Source of the DNA: Gentiana macrophylla
Taxonomy: Eukaryota > Streptophyta > Magnoliopsida > Gentianales > Gentianaceae
Reading direction: 5' to 3'
Length of the DNA stretch: 64,000 nt
NCBI GenBank assembly: GCA_026214975.1
Contig: CM047813.1
Coordinates: 35,745,871 to 35,809,870 of the forward strand
Shown here: in pieces, positions 1 to 9,326 of the stretch
Layout: the number at the start of each line of letters is the position of its first letter
Position numbering within the stretch: the stretch's first letter is position 1
Notes under the pieces: generated by a model
What the model saw: only the letters and a program-made list of their open reading frames with translations
What the model was told of the DNA's origin: nothing
The model's database searches: none
Made by a program: the position numbers and the translations under genes

Positions 1-435
1 GTGAAGGTGCTTGAGTTTGAACTTCCACGTCAGCAGTGTGTTGTGTACCTGGATCTGAAGAGGGAAGAGTGTGCTAGCTTGTTTCCTTCTGGACGAGTAT
101 ATTCTCAAGCTTTTCATTTAGGGGGACAAGGGTTTTTCTTGTCTGCACATTGCAACATGGATCAACAGAGCTCTTTCCATTGTTTTGGTCTTTTCTTAGG
201 TATGCAAGAAAAGGGTTCAGTAACATTTTCTGTTGAATACGAATTTTCTGCAAGATCGAAGCAGACTGAGGAATACGCGAGCAAATATAAAGGGACTTAC
301 AAATTTACAGGGGGAAAAGCTGTGGGGTATAGGAATTTGTTTGGGGTACCATGGACGTCTTTCATAGCTGAGGATAGCCTTCATTTCATCAATGGTGTTC
401 TTCATCTGAAAGCTGATCTAACAATGAAGCCATGA
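1..435 (+). CDS. POB1: LRB/POB1 BTB-BACK protein, C-terminal part (5' end outside window)
   Basis: The open frame runs in from the window edge and encodes the last 144 residues of a light-response BTB (LRB/POB1) protein. I recognise the strongly conserved C-terminal region, with [14 protein letters not shown] near the start, the [19 protein letters not shown] stretch around residues 29-47, and [14 protein letters not shown] near residues 108-121. In this family an N-terminal BTB domain binds CUL3 and a BACK domain follows. The Arabidopsis proteins act in the nucleus as substrate adaptors that promote turnover of phytochromes and PIF3. BTB and BACK lie upstream of the window. The frame is intact with no intron in this stretch and ends in TGA at 433-435. 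The apparent GTG start is only the window edge. Assignment to LRB/POB1 is secure; which paralogue is not. Confidence 0.93.
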   Translation: MKVLEFELPRQQCVVYLDLKREECASLFPSGRVYSQAFHLGGQGFFLSAHCNMDQQSSFHCFGLFLGMQEKGSVTFSVEYEFSARSKQTEEYASKYKGTYKFTGGKAVGYRNLFGVPWTSFIAEDSLHFINGVLHLKADLTMKP

Positions 436-1207
436 AACACACCAGGTTTTGGCACCTGACATTTTGGTTACATTGCCAGACCGGGGCCGTGCAGAAATTC
501 TGAAGCAGCGATGATGCTTTTTGTTGAAACGTGTAAATACATATCTCATTTTCTTCGCCTTTTGATCTGGTGATGTGATCTTCTGTCAAATGCCTAAACT
601 AACTACTGGTTATTCTTCGTCTGAGTTGATTCTTGTGATATGCATGTTATTAGGAGAGTGATATGTACCCTCAGAGAAAAAAGGAGAGTGATATGCATAT
701 CATACTTATTAGGGAGTGTGATATGTATACTCTGACTTTTTAACACTTCAGTCTGCTAAAATGTCATTGATTTCGGTTCTTCCTCCATCGACGAGGGGGC
801 CCACCAATGTGATTAACCCCTTTTTTTTAATATACATTTATAATAAGCATTTTTTATTTCAGTATGCTGATGCTGAGTAATAATGTTTGATTTCTTATTG
901 ATATGTGTTGCTAAAGAACTTGGGGCGTTGAATTCTCCAAGAAACATAACGTAATACGTCATGTTACTGATTGTATGATGGTACGTACTATAATTTTATG
1001 GTGTCCTACCACATCATACTCCATGTTTAAAAAAGAGGACATCATTTAATTTAATTTTTTTCCTTTCATAAATAGGGGTCTATATAAGCATACACAAATG
1101 CTATTGGATATGGAACACTATGTCATATTTGTGACCAAATCATCATAAAATTTGTGAATTATTGTAGTCGTCAAATATTATTTATAGGGAAAGCAAGACA
1201 TAGTGAC
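436..1207. other. 3' UTR and intergenic AT-rich DNA
   Basis: This follows the LRB/POB1 stop codon, and the first couple of hundred bases are probably its 3' UTR. At about 651-735 a motif close to GGAGAGTGATATG occurs three times within 85 bp (near 653, 684 and 714). The rest is AT-rich and I see no gene in it. Confidence 0.6.
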
Positions 1208-1388
1208 CATAATGTGTCACATAGTTAAATTAGTAGAATTTTCACCCTTATATAAATGTGTGGACGTATATATGCTTGTCATTAACTTAAGCAATTTTTT
1301 GCGCCAAACGAGGAGGACGGTCTAAACAGTTAACCGGATCATTTATTGTTCAATTAGCGCTACCGAAAACAGGTTTGGGGGCGTTACG
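1208..1388 (+). repeat. Left LTR of the TRIM
   Basis: 181 bp, the more diverged copy; its terminal TG/CA have become CA/CG. It aligns with 1533-1704 along its length, sharing CACATAGTTAAA, TTAGCGCTACC and GGCGTTAC. Confidence 0.8.
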
Positions 1389-1532
1389 GATTGATACCAG
1401 AGCCGACTATCAGACGGAACTATGCACGTAAGAGACGGTGTAAACATGAACTCTAGTTATTTCTGGTATGGACGAGTCCGGAAATAGTCCTGGCCAAGTT
1501 CTGGCGAAGACACCCCTTACTTATAAGGGGGA

Positions 1533-1704
1533 TGTAATGTCCCACATAGTTAAAGTAGTAGAATTCACACCCTATATTAGTGTGAGACATACAAGTTTTG
1601 TCAACTCGGGTTATAACCTCTTTTAGACCAAGCGAGGACGATATTCTAAGCAGCTGGTTATGGCTTTAATTAGCGCTACCAGACACATGTTTGGAGGCGT
1701 TACA
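1533..1704 (+). repeat. Right LTR of the TRIM
   Basis: 172 bp with TG...CA ends, preceded by a purine tract. It carries TCCCACAT near its start, a motif also found in other LTR families of this window. Confidence 0.82.
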
Positions 1705-1848
1705 TTGACGTACTATATTGATCGTGTTTCTAGAACATGACAGAAGAAATAAAATAAGGGGTCTTTAAGGACACCATACTAAAGCATTGCCTTTAAGGCC
1801 ATCTCAGTACATGTCTATTTTTAAATTTTGTTGTGATGCCCAAAATAA

Positions 1849-2262
1849 ATTTAATATGGTGCCTTTAAAAGTTCACTAAAGTAGATTTCGTGTGGTGTCT
1901 TTGAAGGCCCCTAAAATAATGCTATACATGCATGGATTTATGTAAGGGGCGGCTATACTACCAAAGGAATGAGTCAAGTGACCCTTTATAAACAAATAAA
2001 AAAAAAAAAAATTTCATGTATATTTTTACTACTTAAAAAATTTATACACTAAAATCAATTCATTGACCAACATTTTTAAATATTGCATCTTGACCCATAA
2101 TCGTAGTTGGATATTAGGTGTTGTTTTTAATCCCTGACCTGTATGTCACAATTCCCGAAGGCACCCTTATTTATGTAGATTTAATATGGTGTCCTTAAAT
2201 GCCCTCTAAAGTAGGTGTCCTTTAATGCCCCTAAAAGAATGCTATATTGAGATGGATTCATG
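1849..2262. repeat. Direct repeat of a dispersed AT-rich sequence
   Basis: A block of about 85-95 bp (1849-1942) beginning ATTTAATATGGTG and ending GCATGGATTTATG recurs at 2179-2262 with about three-quarters identity by eye. Both contain GCCCCTAAAA-AATGCTATA. Related phrases (caccaca / tttaaggc / aaatctact) appear at 5590-5760 and 41600-41740, so this is a dispersed repeat, probably a degraded MITE family. Termini and target duplications could not be fixed. Confidence 0.45.
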
Positions 2263-3140
2263 GAAAATTTTATAATACAACCGTTGTATGAAGGTTGTAT
2301 AAAGTGACATACATTACAACCATTTAGTTCTAATCTCTTACACACGATAGAAGTGTATTATGAGAAAATGAGTAAAAATTAGAGCCTCTAATGTATGTCA
2401 TTTGGTATAACCTATAACCTATAACCAGTTTTGTTGTATTCGATTTGATTATGTTACGTTATGAAGGTTTGTCTAACATACGCCATGGTTTTTCTTCAAA
2501 AAAAAACACACGTCATGTTTTTTTTTTCTAATTTTTTATTTAGGGGAATATGTCGTGGTTTTTTAAAATGTTAAAGGTTGTAAATGACATTTTTTGATCT
2601 AAAATGAGGAAAAAAGACAAGAAAAAGAGATAGTGAGAGACAAAACGCCGCGTATTCTTATTACATTGCTTATTACATGTTGCTACAACCAAATGTAGTG
2701 AACACACGTAGTAATGACGCGTTTTGTCTTCTCAACCATTATTTTTTTTTTTTCATTTTTTTCCATTTTCATATCTTTTTTGTCTTCCTACTTCCTGCAA
2801 CCAACTCAACTGATAATTTCAATTGACTTTATGAGATATATAAAGGTGGGTTTTATTAAAACTTCCGTTTTTATTTTTGAAAATATCAATTACACTGGTG
2901 TTTCTTGTTGAACACCAACGCCGATGTGCGACATCGACATGTTGGTGTCTTGTAAGCGAACACCATTGAAAAGTCGTGGATCGATGTTTCTAAGTTTTAA
3001 CACTTTTGACGTTGGTGTTAATGAAGAACAATAGAGTGTATCGACGTTCTCTTTATAGAAAATTACTTTGGTCTTTGAAGTAATTTTTTTGTCTACTACC
3101 GAGGAATAATAGAGGCCAGGTAATAAATCGGGGTAATATA
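2263..3140. other. Intergenic DNA with inverted GTTGGTGT motifs
   Basis: AT-rich intergenic sequence without a credible gene. Between 2896 and 3020 the octamer GTTGGTGT or its complement AACACCA recurs about five times in both orientations, interspersed with ATCGAC/GTCGAT. Such subterminal inverted motifs occur in CACTA transposons, but no CACTA terminus is visible, so this is an unassigned repeat remnant. Confidence 0.4.
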
Positions 3141-3145
3141 GAACC

Positions 3146-3154
3146 CTATATAAA
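3146..3154 (+). promoter_or_regulatory. Candidate TATA box for the DUF1191 gene
   Basis: TATATAAAA lies about 620 bp upstream of the ATG at 3770, so transcription would start near 3180 and give a leader of roughly 590 nt unless an intron is removed. A second TATATAAGA at about 3741 is too close to the ATG to be the core promoter. Confidence 0.35.
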
Positions 3155-3590
3155 AGAGATTTTCCATGTTGGCATCTTTCGTCTTATGCGCACCTGTTCT
3201 TTATATTTGTCTGAACCAATCTGCATGCTTCACCTTGAATGATTCAAACTCCATTGTTTTCATCATCAAATAAATTTAATTTAAACAGCTCAACCTTTCC
3301 AGGAAACGCCAGATTCATTATTTTCTGATTAAAACTCGCTGGTCTGGTCTAGGAATCATCCAAATTGTATTTGAAAACTACATTTTTCAAAATTTTATTT
3401 TATTTTTGTTTAATTTCTTCACTCAATGCAACGGCAGATCAAGACGATAGATTTTTCTGCATTCATGCTGGAGCAATTCTTAAGCTTCCTTTTGTTTCTT
3501 TCATTGATCTCTTTTTAATTAATAAATCTTAATTAGAAGAGAAAATCAATTTTGCGAATTAATTTCCAAAACTTGTTAAGATTGAGAGAG

Positions 3591-3681
3591 GAGGAAGAAG
3601 AAGAAGAAGATCATGAAGATGATATGTAATAACATTGGCGTTCAGAATCATCATCTTTTCTTCTTCTTCTTTTTTTTCTTC
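3591..3681. repeat. GAA/TTC imperfect inverted repeat in the presumed leader
   Basis: A GAA-rich run (about 3591-3609) is followed 45 nt later by a CTT/TTC run (about 3652-3681), with GATCATGAAGATGAT and ATCATCATC extending the pairing. In RNA this could fold into a long hairpin roughly 100 nt upstream of the DUF1191 start codon. Confidence 0.5.
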
Positions 3682-3769
3682 CCGGTTTTCCAATGATTGA
3701 TTGGAGGCTTCATTTAAAACCATTATTGTTGATGGATTGAATATATAAGAGAGGCTTCAATCCCTTGAA

Positions 3770-4686
3770 ATGTTGATGAGGTTTATTTTGTATGCGATCT
3801 TGATGTTAAAGTGCATTCAGGGACGACATAATTCGTCTTTCTTGGATTCCTCCATTTATGATTATGCATTGAAGAAAATGGGATCGGTCGGAAGATCACG
3901 ACATTCAGGTATTCTATATGAAATTCCTCTCCCTGCAAATTTCTCGGGTATAACAGCTTCTTTCGTTCGCGTTACAAGTGAAAGAATTTGGTCTAAAGGT
4001 GTCGATTTCAGTAACAACGTATACGTATACATCCCCCCTAAGACATTATCCATGCCGTTTTCAAGAAGAGTCGATATTCTCTACGAAAACCTTGGCGATT
4101 TGTCTTCCTCTTTCTACAACGTTACAAACTACACGTTTATTGCGCCTGTTATAGGCTTCTTGGCATATGATGCTGCTGCAGAAAACGGCAGCAGAATAAG
4201 AACAGATAATGGTATGAATATGATACAACTTCATTCTATGGAAGATCCAATGGTGGTTAGTTTTCCTAACGTCTCGTTTCCAGTAGTGGGTTTGAATGTA
4301 ACTTTGCAATGTGTTAGATTCAAGCCTAATGGAGAGGTTGAGTTTGCTAATGTGATGGGTGCGAATTAAATGTGCCACACGGATCAATGGCCATTTTTCC
4401 ATTGTTATTCTCAATTCTCAATCATCAATCGAAAACAAGGAAGGAGATCAGAAGGATGTGGAAATGGTGGGAGATCGGATTTGTTGCGGGAGTTTCCGGA
4501 TTCGTTTTGTCGGTTGGGATTGGATTATTGTTGTATAAATGGCTTAAATTGAGAAGGTTTAAAAAGTTGGAAAAAGAATCAGAAAGAAATGAAGCTTTGG
4601 ATTCAATTTGGGTTGGAAAAAGTAGAATGCCTTCAGCTACTAGTATTAGAACTCTACCAATTATTGAAAATACATATTTGCCTTGA
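3770..4686 (+). CDS. DUF1191 family single-pass membrane protein; frame apparently interrupted twice
   Basis: Plant DUF1191 proteins are about 300 residues, with a signal peptide, an extracellular domain and one C-terminal transmembrane helix; their function is unknown. Here residues 1-199 (3770-4369) carry a hydrophobic N terminus (MLMRFILYAILMLKCIQG), several N-glycosylation sequons and the family's extracellular pattern, then a TAA stop. The next conserved piece, with a C..T..GHFSIV-like motif, is read one base further on from about 4366. The transmembrane helix (IGFVAGVSGFVLSVGIGLLLY) and the C-terminal motif MPSATSIRTLPIIEN are read in the third frame to 4686. Two +1 shifts within about 80 bp are therefore needed, near 4366 and 4425-4445. 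A short intron does not fit because the middle piece is itself conserved. Either the gene is decaying or the assembly has two indels here. Family assignment is firm; functionality is uncertain. ATG 3776 is an alternative start. Confidence 0.8.
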
Positions 4687-5867
4687 TTGATTTTTGCTGT
4701 AATTCTTTTCATTTTTTTTTTTCCTCATTTGAATTCACTTTTCATTTCCTCAAGGGAAATAAAAATATCTTTTTACACATCAGATTATTGAAGTGTTTTT
4801 CATACCCAATGTCTGTCGGAAAAGCTTTCTGACTAAAATCGAGACAGAAAAACTTTCAGCATTATGTCTACAGTTCAAAATCAACGAGCGCAAAAAAAAA
4901 ATTACTTTGAAGCACAAAAATGGAAACAAAAATACTGGGTACCATGATTTTTGTAGTATGAAATGACACACAAAAAAATCACAAGTCTTCATTATTAGGA
5001 GTGAGGATAAAATAGTAAAAACTAACAATACAAGCATTGATTACAAGAGAGAGGCATAGTTCCCCTAATCTTTTAAACCTATTAGTATTAAGTCTTTTTT
5101 CGATTTTTACCAAGAAACAAGCCGGCATGTTGCCTCCTTTCTTGGCAAAAGAAAAAGAAGAAATTATGAAAAACGGGACTTTTCCAAAATGCAACAAACA
5201 GAGGAGAGTCTTCAACTTTGTTTGTTAACTTCTCAATAATATTAAGCGAGTCGCCCTCGAAAACCACCACATAGAGGCAAAAGAGATCGTTTGATACACA
5301 GCAAGAACTTCACCACTTAGCACATCAAATTTTCCGGAGAGTTTCATAAACACCTCAAAATTCTCCAAAAACATCCTGGTGATCTACCGACTTAAAAATT
5401 TCTGGAAGGATGAAATTTTTAAAAGAAATAAAAGTGTGAAAATAAATTAAAACTGTAAAAGAATGTGTAAACTCCTCGGTTATGCTTTTCTTTACCACAA
5501 ATAGTTGAATTATGCGACAGATGTTGAAGAACAACTGATGGGATCGAAGAGCCACCTAGAAAAATGATTACTTACTACAATTTAGATTAAGGTAATATTA
5601 TTGGCACCACAATCACTTTACTTCGGCACCCCAAAATAAGTGGCACCACACCAATTCAATCAAATCTACTTAGGCACTGCATTTTCTTAAGACATATTTA
5701 AAATTTTATTGGCACCACATTTGTAATTACAAATTGTCGTTCTTACTTCTTGCACCACACTTTTTGACTACATCCAATCCGACACAAATAATTTCAAAAA
5801 GGTCCCTGCCTTTAAGAACATTCTTCATCTTCTTAATCTCTTTCAATCTTCATCCTGTCTTCATATT
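4687..5867. other. Intergenic DNA with a degraded dispersed repeat
   Basis: I see no gene. The short open frames here have no recognisable protein pattern. At 5590-5760, GGCACCACA-type phrases recur four to five times, together with AAATCTACTTAGGCAC, similar to 41605-41640. This looks like a further copy of the dispersed repeat at 1849-2262. Confidence 0.5.
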
Positions 5868-6027
5868 TATTGACGGGTCTAATAGCTTGGCCTCCAAGTA
5901 GTCACAATAGCTAGGGTTTTTGCATTTAGTATTTTATGTTTCCGTTTCTACCCTTATTGTATTCTTATATAAACAACCGTTGTACACAATCACAAATCAA
6001 TGGAAAACACTATTATTACTTTCAATA
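5868..6027 (+). repeat. 5' LTR of the outer copia element
   Basis: 160 bp, TATTG...CAATA, with TATATAAA near the middle of the right half as the likely TATA box. It matches 17039-17198 base for base as far as I can check by eye. Confidence 0.93.
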
Positions 6028-6041
6028 TGGTATCGGAGCTG
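6028..6041 (+). other. Primer-binding site of the outer copia element
   Basis: TGGTATCGGAGCTG immediately abuts the 5' LTR. It matches the TGGTATC-GAGC type primer site common in plant copia elements and complementary to a Met-tRNA 3' end. Confidence 0.85.
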
Positions 6042-6140
6042 TTCGAACTCGTTTCTCGTGTCGTTCTCTCAATCACATAAACCCTAATCCTCCTCTCCCA
6101 ACTCGGCAAAGCAGCCTTTTTTCTTCTCTCCACCGGCGGT

Positions 6141-7091
6141 ATGTCCGGCACTCCTTCTTCTACGCCGACATCAACTGCGGCATCTCCTTCTTCCTCCACT
6201 ATCTCTTCTTATCCCACCTTTAATCCATCTTCTACGATCCACATCACGAAATTAACACGTCACAACTACCCTCTTTGGCGTGCCCAACTTCTCCCCTATC
6301 TTCGAGGCCAAGGTGTGCTCGGTTATGTTGATGGCACCATCAAGCCGCCATCTTCTACCATTGTTAGCGAAGGAATTACCTCTTTAAATCCAGAGTATGA
6401 GCATTGGTTTGAAACAAGACGACCTTATTTTAAGCACGATAACGCCTTCTTTGTCCGATGATGTCCTTTCTCGTGTGTATCATGCAACCACATTGGTCGA
6501 GATATGGAGATCATCGCCGCACCGCTTTTCTTCGCAATCTAGGGCCCAACTGGTTCATCTCCGTACAAAGCTCGCGTCTACCCGCAAAGGATCGCTCTCT
6601 GCTTCTGATTATTTCATGACCATGAAGCGTCTTGCTGATGATCTCCAGATGGTTTGGACATCCGATCAATGACGACGATTTGATCGCATATATTCTTACA
6701 GTGTCCGGACCGTGATTTTGATTCCACTTGTTACTATCCTCTCCACACAAGTCTGCTTTGTACTCTCGATGAGGTTTACTCGGCCCTCCTCACTACCGGC
6801 TCGTATAATCACCGCAGCCACCACCTGCTTTGACCTCTCTTCCAATTTCTTTGTTGAATTGTCTTCTCCGGCCGCCCGTCTTGCAAAGATCAACAAATCA
6901 CCGCCAATTACGTAAATCGTGGCCAATCCGGTTATCGCACTTCGGGCAATTTTCACCTGCATCTTCCGGCACTCAAGATAATCGGGGCGGGGCGTGGTTC
7001 TAACAAAAAGTCGGTATGCACGGGACCTCCTCCTCCCGGTGCTCCTCAATGTCAATTATGTGAACGATATGGTCACACGGTGCAGGAATGC
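6141..7091 (+). pseudogene. Outer copia gag remnant with zinc knuckle
   Basis: The first open piece (6141-6461) has a Ser/Thr/Pro-rich start followed by the copia gag signature LTRHNYPLWRAQLLPYLRG and YVDGTIKPP. It shifts frame into 6397-6672, with AQLVHLRTKLASTRKG, typical of UBN2-type gag. A CCHC zinc knuckle is still readable at 7050-7091 (C-x2-C-x4-H-x4-C around YGHTVQEC). Intact gag would form the particle core and bind RNA. Several frameshifts make this copy non-coding. Confidence 0.85.
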
Positions 7092-7189
7092 TTTGGTATC
7101 GATTTGATACTTAATTTTGCACCCGTAATCCACCTCCCGCCCTCCTCGCCTCAAAATCCGCAAGCTTACGCCATGATGCCGCACGCCCC

Positions 7190-8104
7190 ACCCTACTCTT
7201 CCGATTTGGATTGCCGACACCGGTGCAACTCACCACACCACCAACAATGCACACAATTTAAATCTATCTCACGATGCCTATGATGGACCCGCTCCGTCTT
7301 GATGATGATGTGCAGTTTGGATATTACCCACTCCGGTTCTTCTCTTTTATCTACGTCTTGAATTCTTATATTCTTAAAAATGTACTCGTTGCCCTTCCTC
7401 TATACTAATCTCCTTTCCGTTTCTCGGTTTGCTAAAGATAATGATGTTTACTTGAATTTCACCATAATTATTTCCTTGTGAAGGATTACTCGGGCCACAT
7501 CCATCATGGGGGATACCTAAGGACGGCCTCTACCACTTCTCCACCTCATTTAACCGCTTTCTGCTCAAGCTCTCGCCACCAAGTCGTTCCAATGTCTCTC
7601 GGTGGCACCAACGTTTAGGGCATTGTTCTTTTCTCTGTTTACGTCTTTGTTTGAGTCGAATAATATTTCGCCCCTTCCTCTCCCCCTCGCATCAATTTGT
7701 GTTGCGTGTCAAATGGCTAAAAGCCATCGTCGCCTTTACCTTTATCTACTTTTACGTCGCCATGTCCTTTGGACTTAGTTTATTCTCGATGTATGGGGCC
7801 ACTTGTGCGAAGACTCTATTTATGGCAATAAATATTATGTAAGCTTTTGGATGATTACACTAAATTTTTATGGCTTTACCCTATGCGTAAAAAAATCGAT
7901 GTCGAATCTCTTTTCCTCGCCTCAATTGCCTCGTTGAGCGTCAATTTAACACCAAAATTAAAGCAATCCAGATCGACTGGGGTGGCGAATATCGTCGTCT
8001 CAATACGTACCTTACTTCCCTTGGCATTGACCATCGTCGCTCCTGCCCACACACCTCTGAACAAAATGGTGCCATTGAGAGGCGACACCGTCAAATAGTC
8101 GAAG
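7190..8104 (+). pseudogene. Outer copia protease and integrase N-terminal remnants
   Basis: The aspartic-protease signature IADTGATHHTTNN is readable at about 7210-7250. Integrase pieces follow out of frame: a DDYTKFLWLYPM stretch at about 7850-7885, part of the integrase core, and a PHTSEQNGAIERRHR-type motif at about 8045-8090. The pieces lie in different frames, so several 1-2 nt indels have occurred. Confidence 0.8.
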
Positions 8105-9175
8105 TTGGCCTTTCCCTCCTTGCCCACTCTCATCTTCCCCTCCCGTACTGAGAGGATGCCTTCCTCACTGCTACCTATCTTATTAATCGCCTTCCTTCTC
8201 GCGTTCTCGCCAATTGCTCCCCTTATGAAATGGTCTATCACCGCTCTCCTGACTATACTTTTCTTCGTGTGTTTGGTTGTGCGTGTTGGCCCCACCTCCG
8301 CCTCAGATAATAATCACAAAACCGATTTCCGATCAAAAACGTGTGTGTTCTTGGGCTATAGTCCCACACACCATGGTTACAAATGTCTTGATCTTAGTAC
8401 TGGCCGTATCTATGTCTCGCGTCATGTAGTCTTCGATGAAAATTCTTTCCCCTACTCGTCCTCTTCACCCACCTCTTCCTTCACCCCGGATAATATTGTC
8501 TCGCTTCCTCCTACTCTTACTCCTCCTCCTGCTCCTCCTGCACTCTCCCCCACCCCCTCTCCGCTCGAATCTCCCTCTCCATCTCCTTCACCAAGTCCCT
8601 CTCCACCTCCCTCTCCACCGTCCCCTCTTCCCTCCAATGCGGATTCTCCCCCACCACCGCCCTCTCCACCCCCTCATCAAATGGTGACTCGCTCTAAGAC
8701 AAACTCCCTCAAGCCTAAAGCCCTCCCTGATGACTTTGTGCGATATCCTCTTCCTAAGGCCTTTTCTGTCATTTCTCAACCCACTGAACCATCCAACTTC
8801 ACTGAAGCTCTTATGTCCTTTGAATGGAGAGACGCCATGAGAGATGAGTTCAATGCATTGGTACAAAATGATACTTGGGATCTGGTCCCCTTTTCTCCCC
8901 GTCTGAATGTTCTTGGTAATAAATGGGTTTTCCGGATTAAACGCCATGCCGATGGTCATATTGAGCGCTATAAAGCGCGTCTTGTTGCCAAGGGCTTTCA
9001 CCAGGAAGCCGGTGTTGATTACTCTGAGACCTTCAGTCCAGTGGTCAAACCGGTCACTATCCGTCTATTGCTCTCTCTCGCGATTTCACATAATTGGGTT
9101 ATTCGACAGGTTGACATTCAGAATGCCTTCCTCCATGGTTTTCTTTCAGAAGATGTCTATATGCAGCAACCATAG
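8105..9175 (+). pseudogene. Outer copia integrase end and reverse transcriptase 5' part
   Basis: This 356-residue open frame holds the end of integrase with KTCVFLGYSPTHHGYKCLD at about residues 76-94. A long Pro/Ser-rich linker follows (about residues 138-200, many SPSP and PPPP runs), then the reverse transcriptase start (WRDAMRDEFNALVQNDTWDLV, LGNKWVFRIKR, ERYKARLVAKGFHQEAGVDYSETFSPVV, and QVDIQNAFLHG). It stops at a TAG (9173-9175) where the family has a sense codon, and shifts frame after it. The text resumes after the nested insertion at 16034. Confidence 0.9.
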
Positions 9176-9326
9176 GGTTTCCAGCATCCTGATTTTCCTT
9201 CTCATGTCTGCAAGCTTAAGCGTAGTCTCTATGGTCTTCGCCAGGCTCCCCGAGCTTGGTTTCACGCTTTACGGATGTTCTTCGTACTTATGGGTTTTCA
9301 CCATCGCAGGCTGACACCTCATTATA

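Larger units (their letters stand above)
1208..1704 (+). mobile_element. TRIM (terminal-repeat retrotransposon in miniature), complete
   Basis: Two direct repeats of 181 and 172 bp flank only about 144 bp. The right copy starts TGTAATGTCCCACAT and ends GGAGGCGTTACA. The left copy is a diverged version ending GGGGGCGTTACG. Directly after the left repeat, ATTGATACCAGAGCC resembles the usual initiator-Met-tRNA primer site TTGGTATCAGAGCC with two changes. Directly before the right repeat is a polypurine tract, AAGGGGGA (1525-1532). The flanking pentamers GTGAC (1203-1207) and TTGAC (1705-1709) look like a decayed target duplication. There is no coding capacity, as expected for a TRIM, which must be copied by enzymes of other elements. 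No embedded 5S rRNA gene is visible, so it is not a Cassandra-type element. Confidence 0.82.

Noticed and set aside
1208..1704. Cassandra-type TRIM with 5S rRNA sequence
   Set aside because: No 5S rRNA promoter or body is recognisable in either LTR.
4370..4450. A short intron to explain the frame changes in the DUF1191 gene
   Set aside because: The middle segment itself encodes family-conserved residues, and no GT-AG pair joins the frames without removing them.
8436..8687. Leu/Pro-rich open frames on both strands
   Set aside because: They are shadows of the Pro/Ser-rich integrase-RT linker of the outer copia element.
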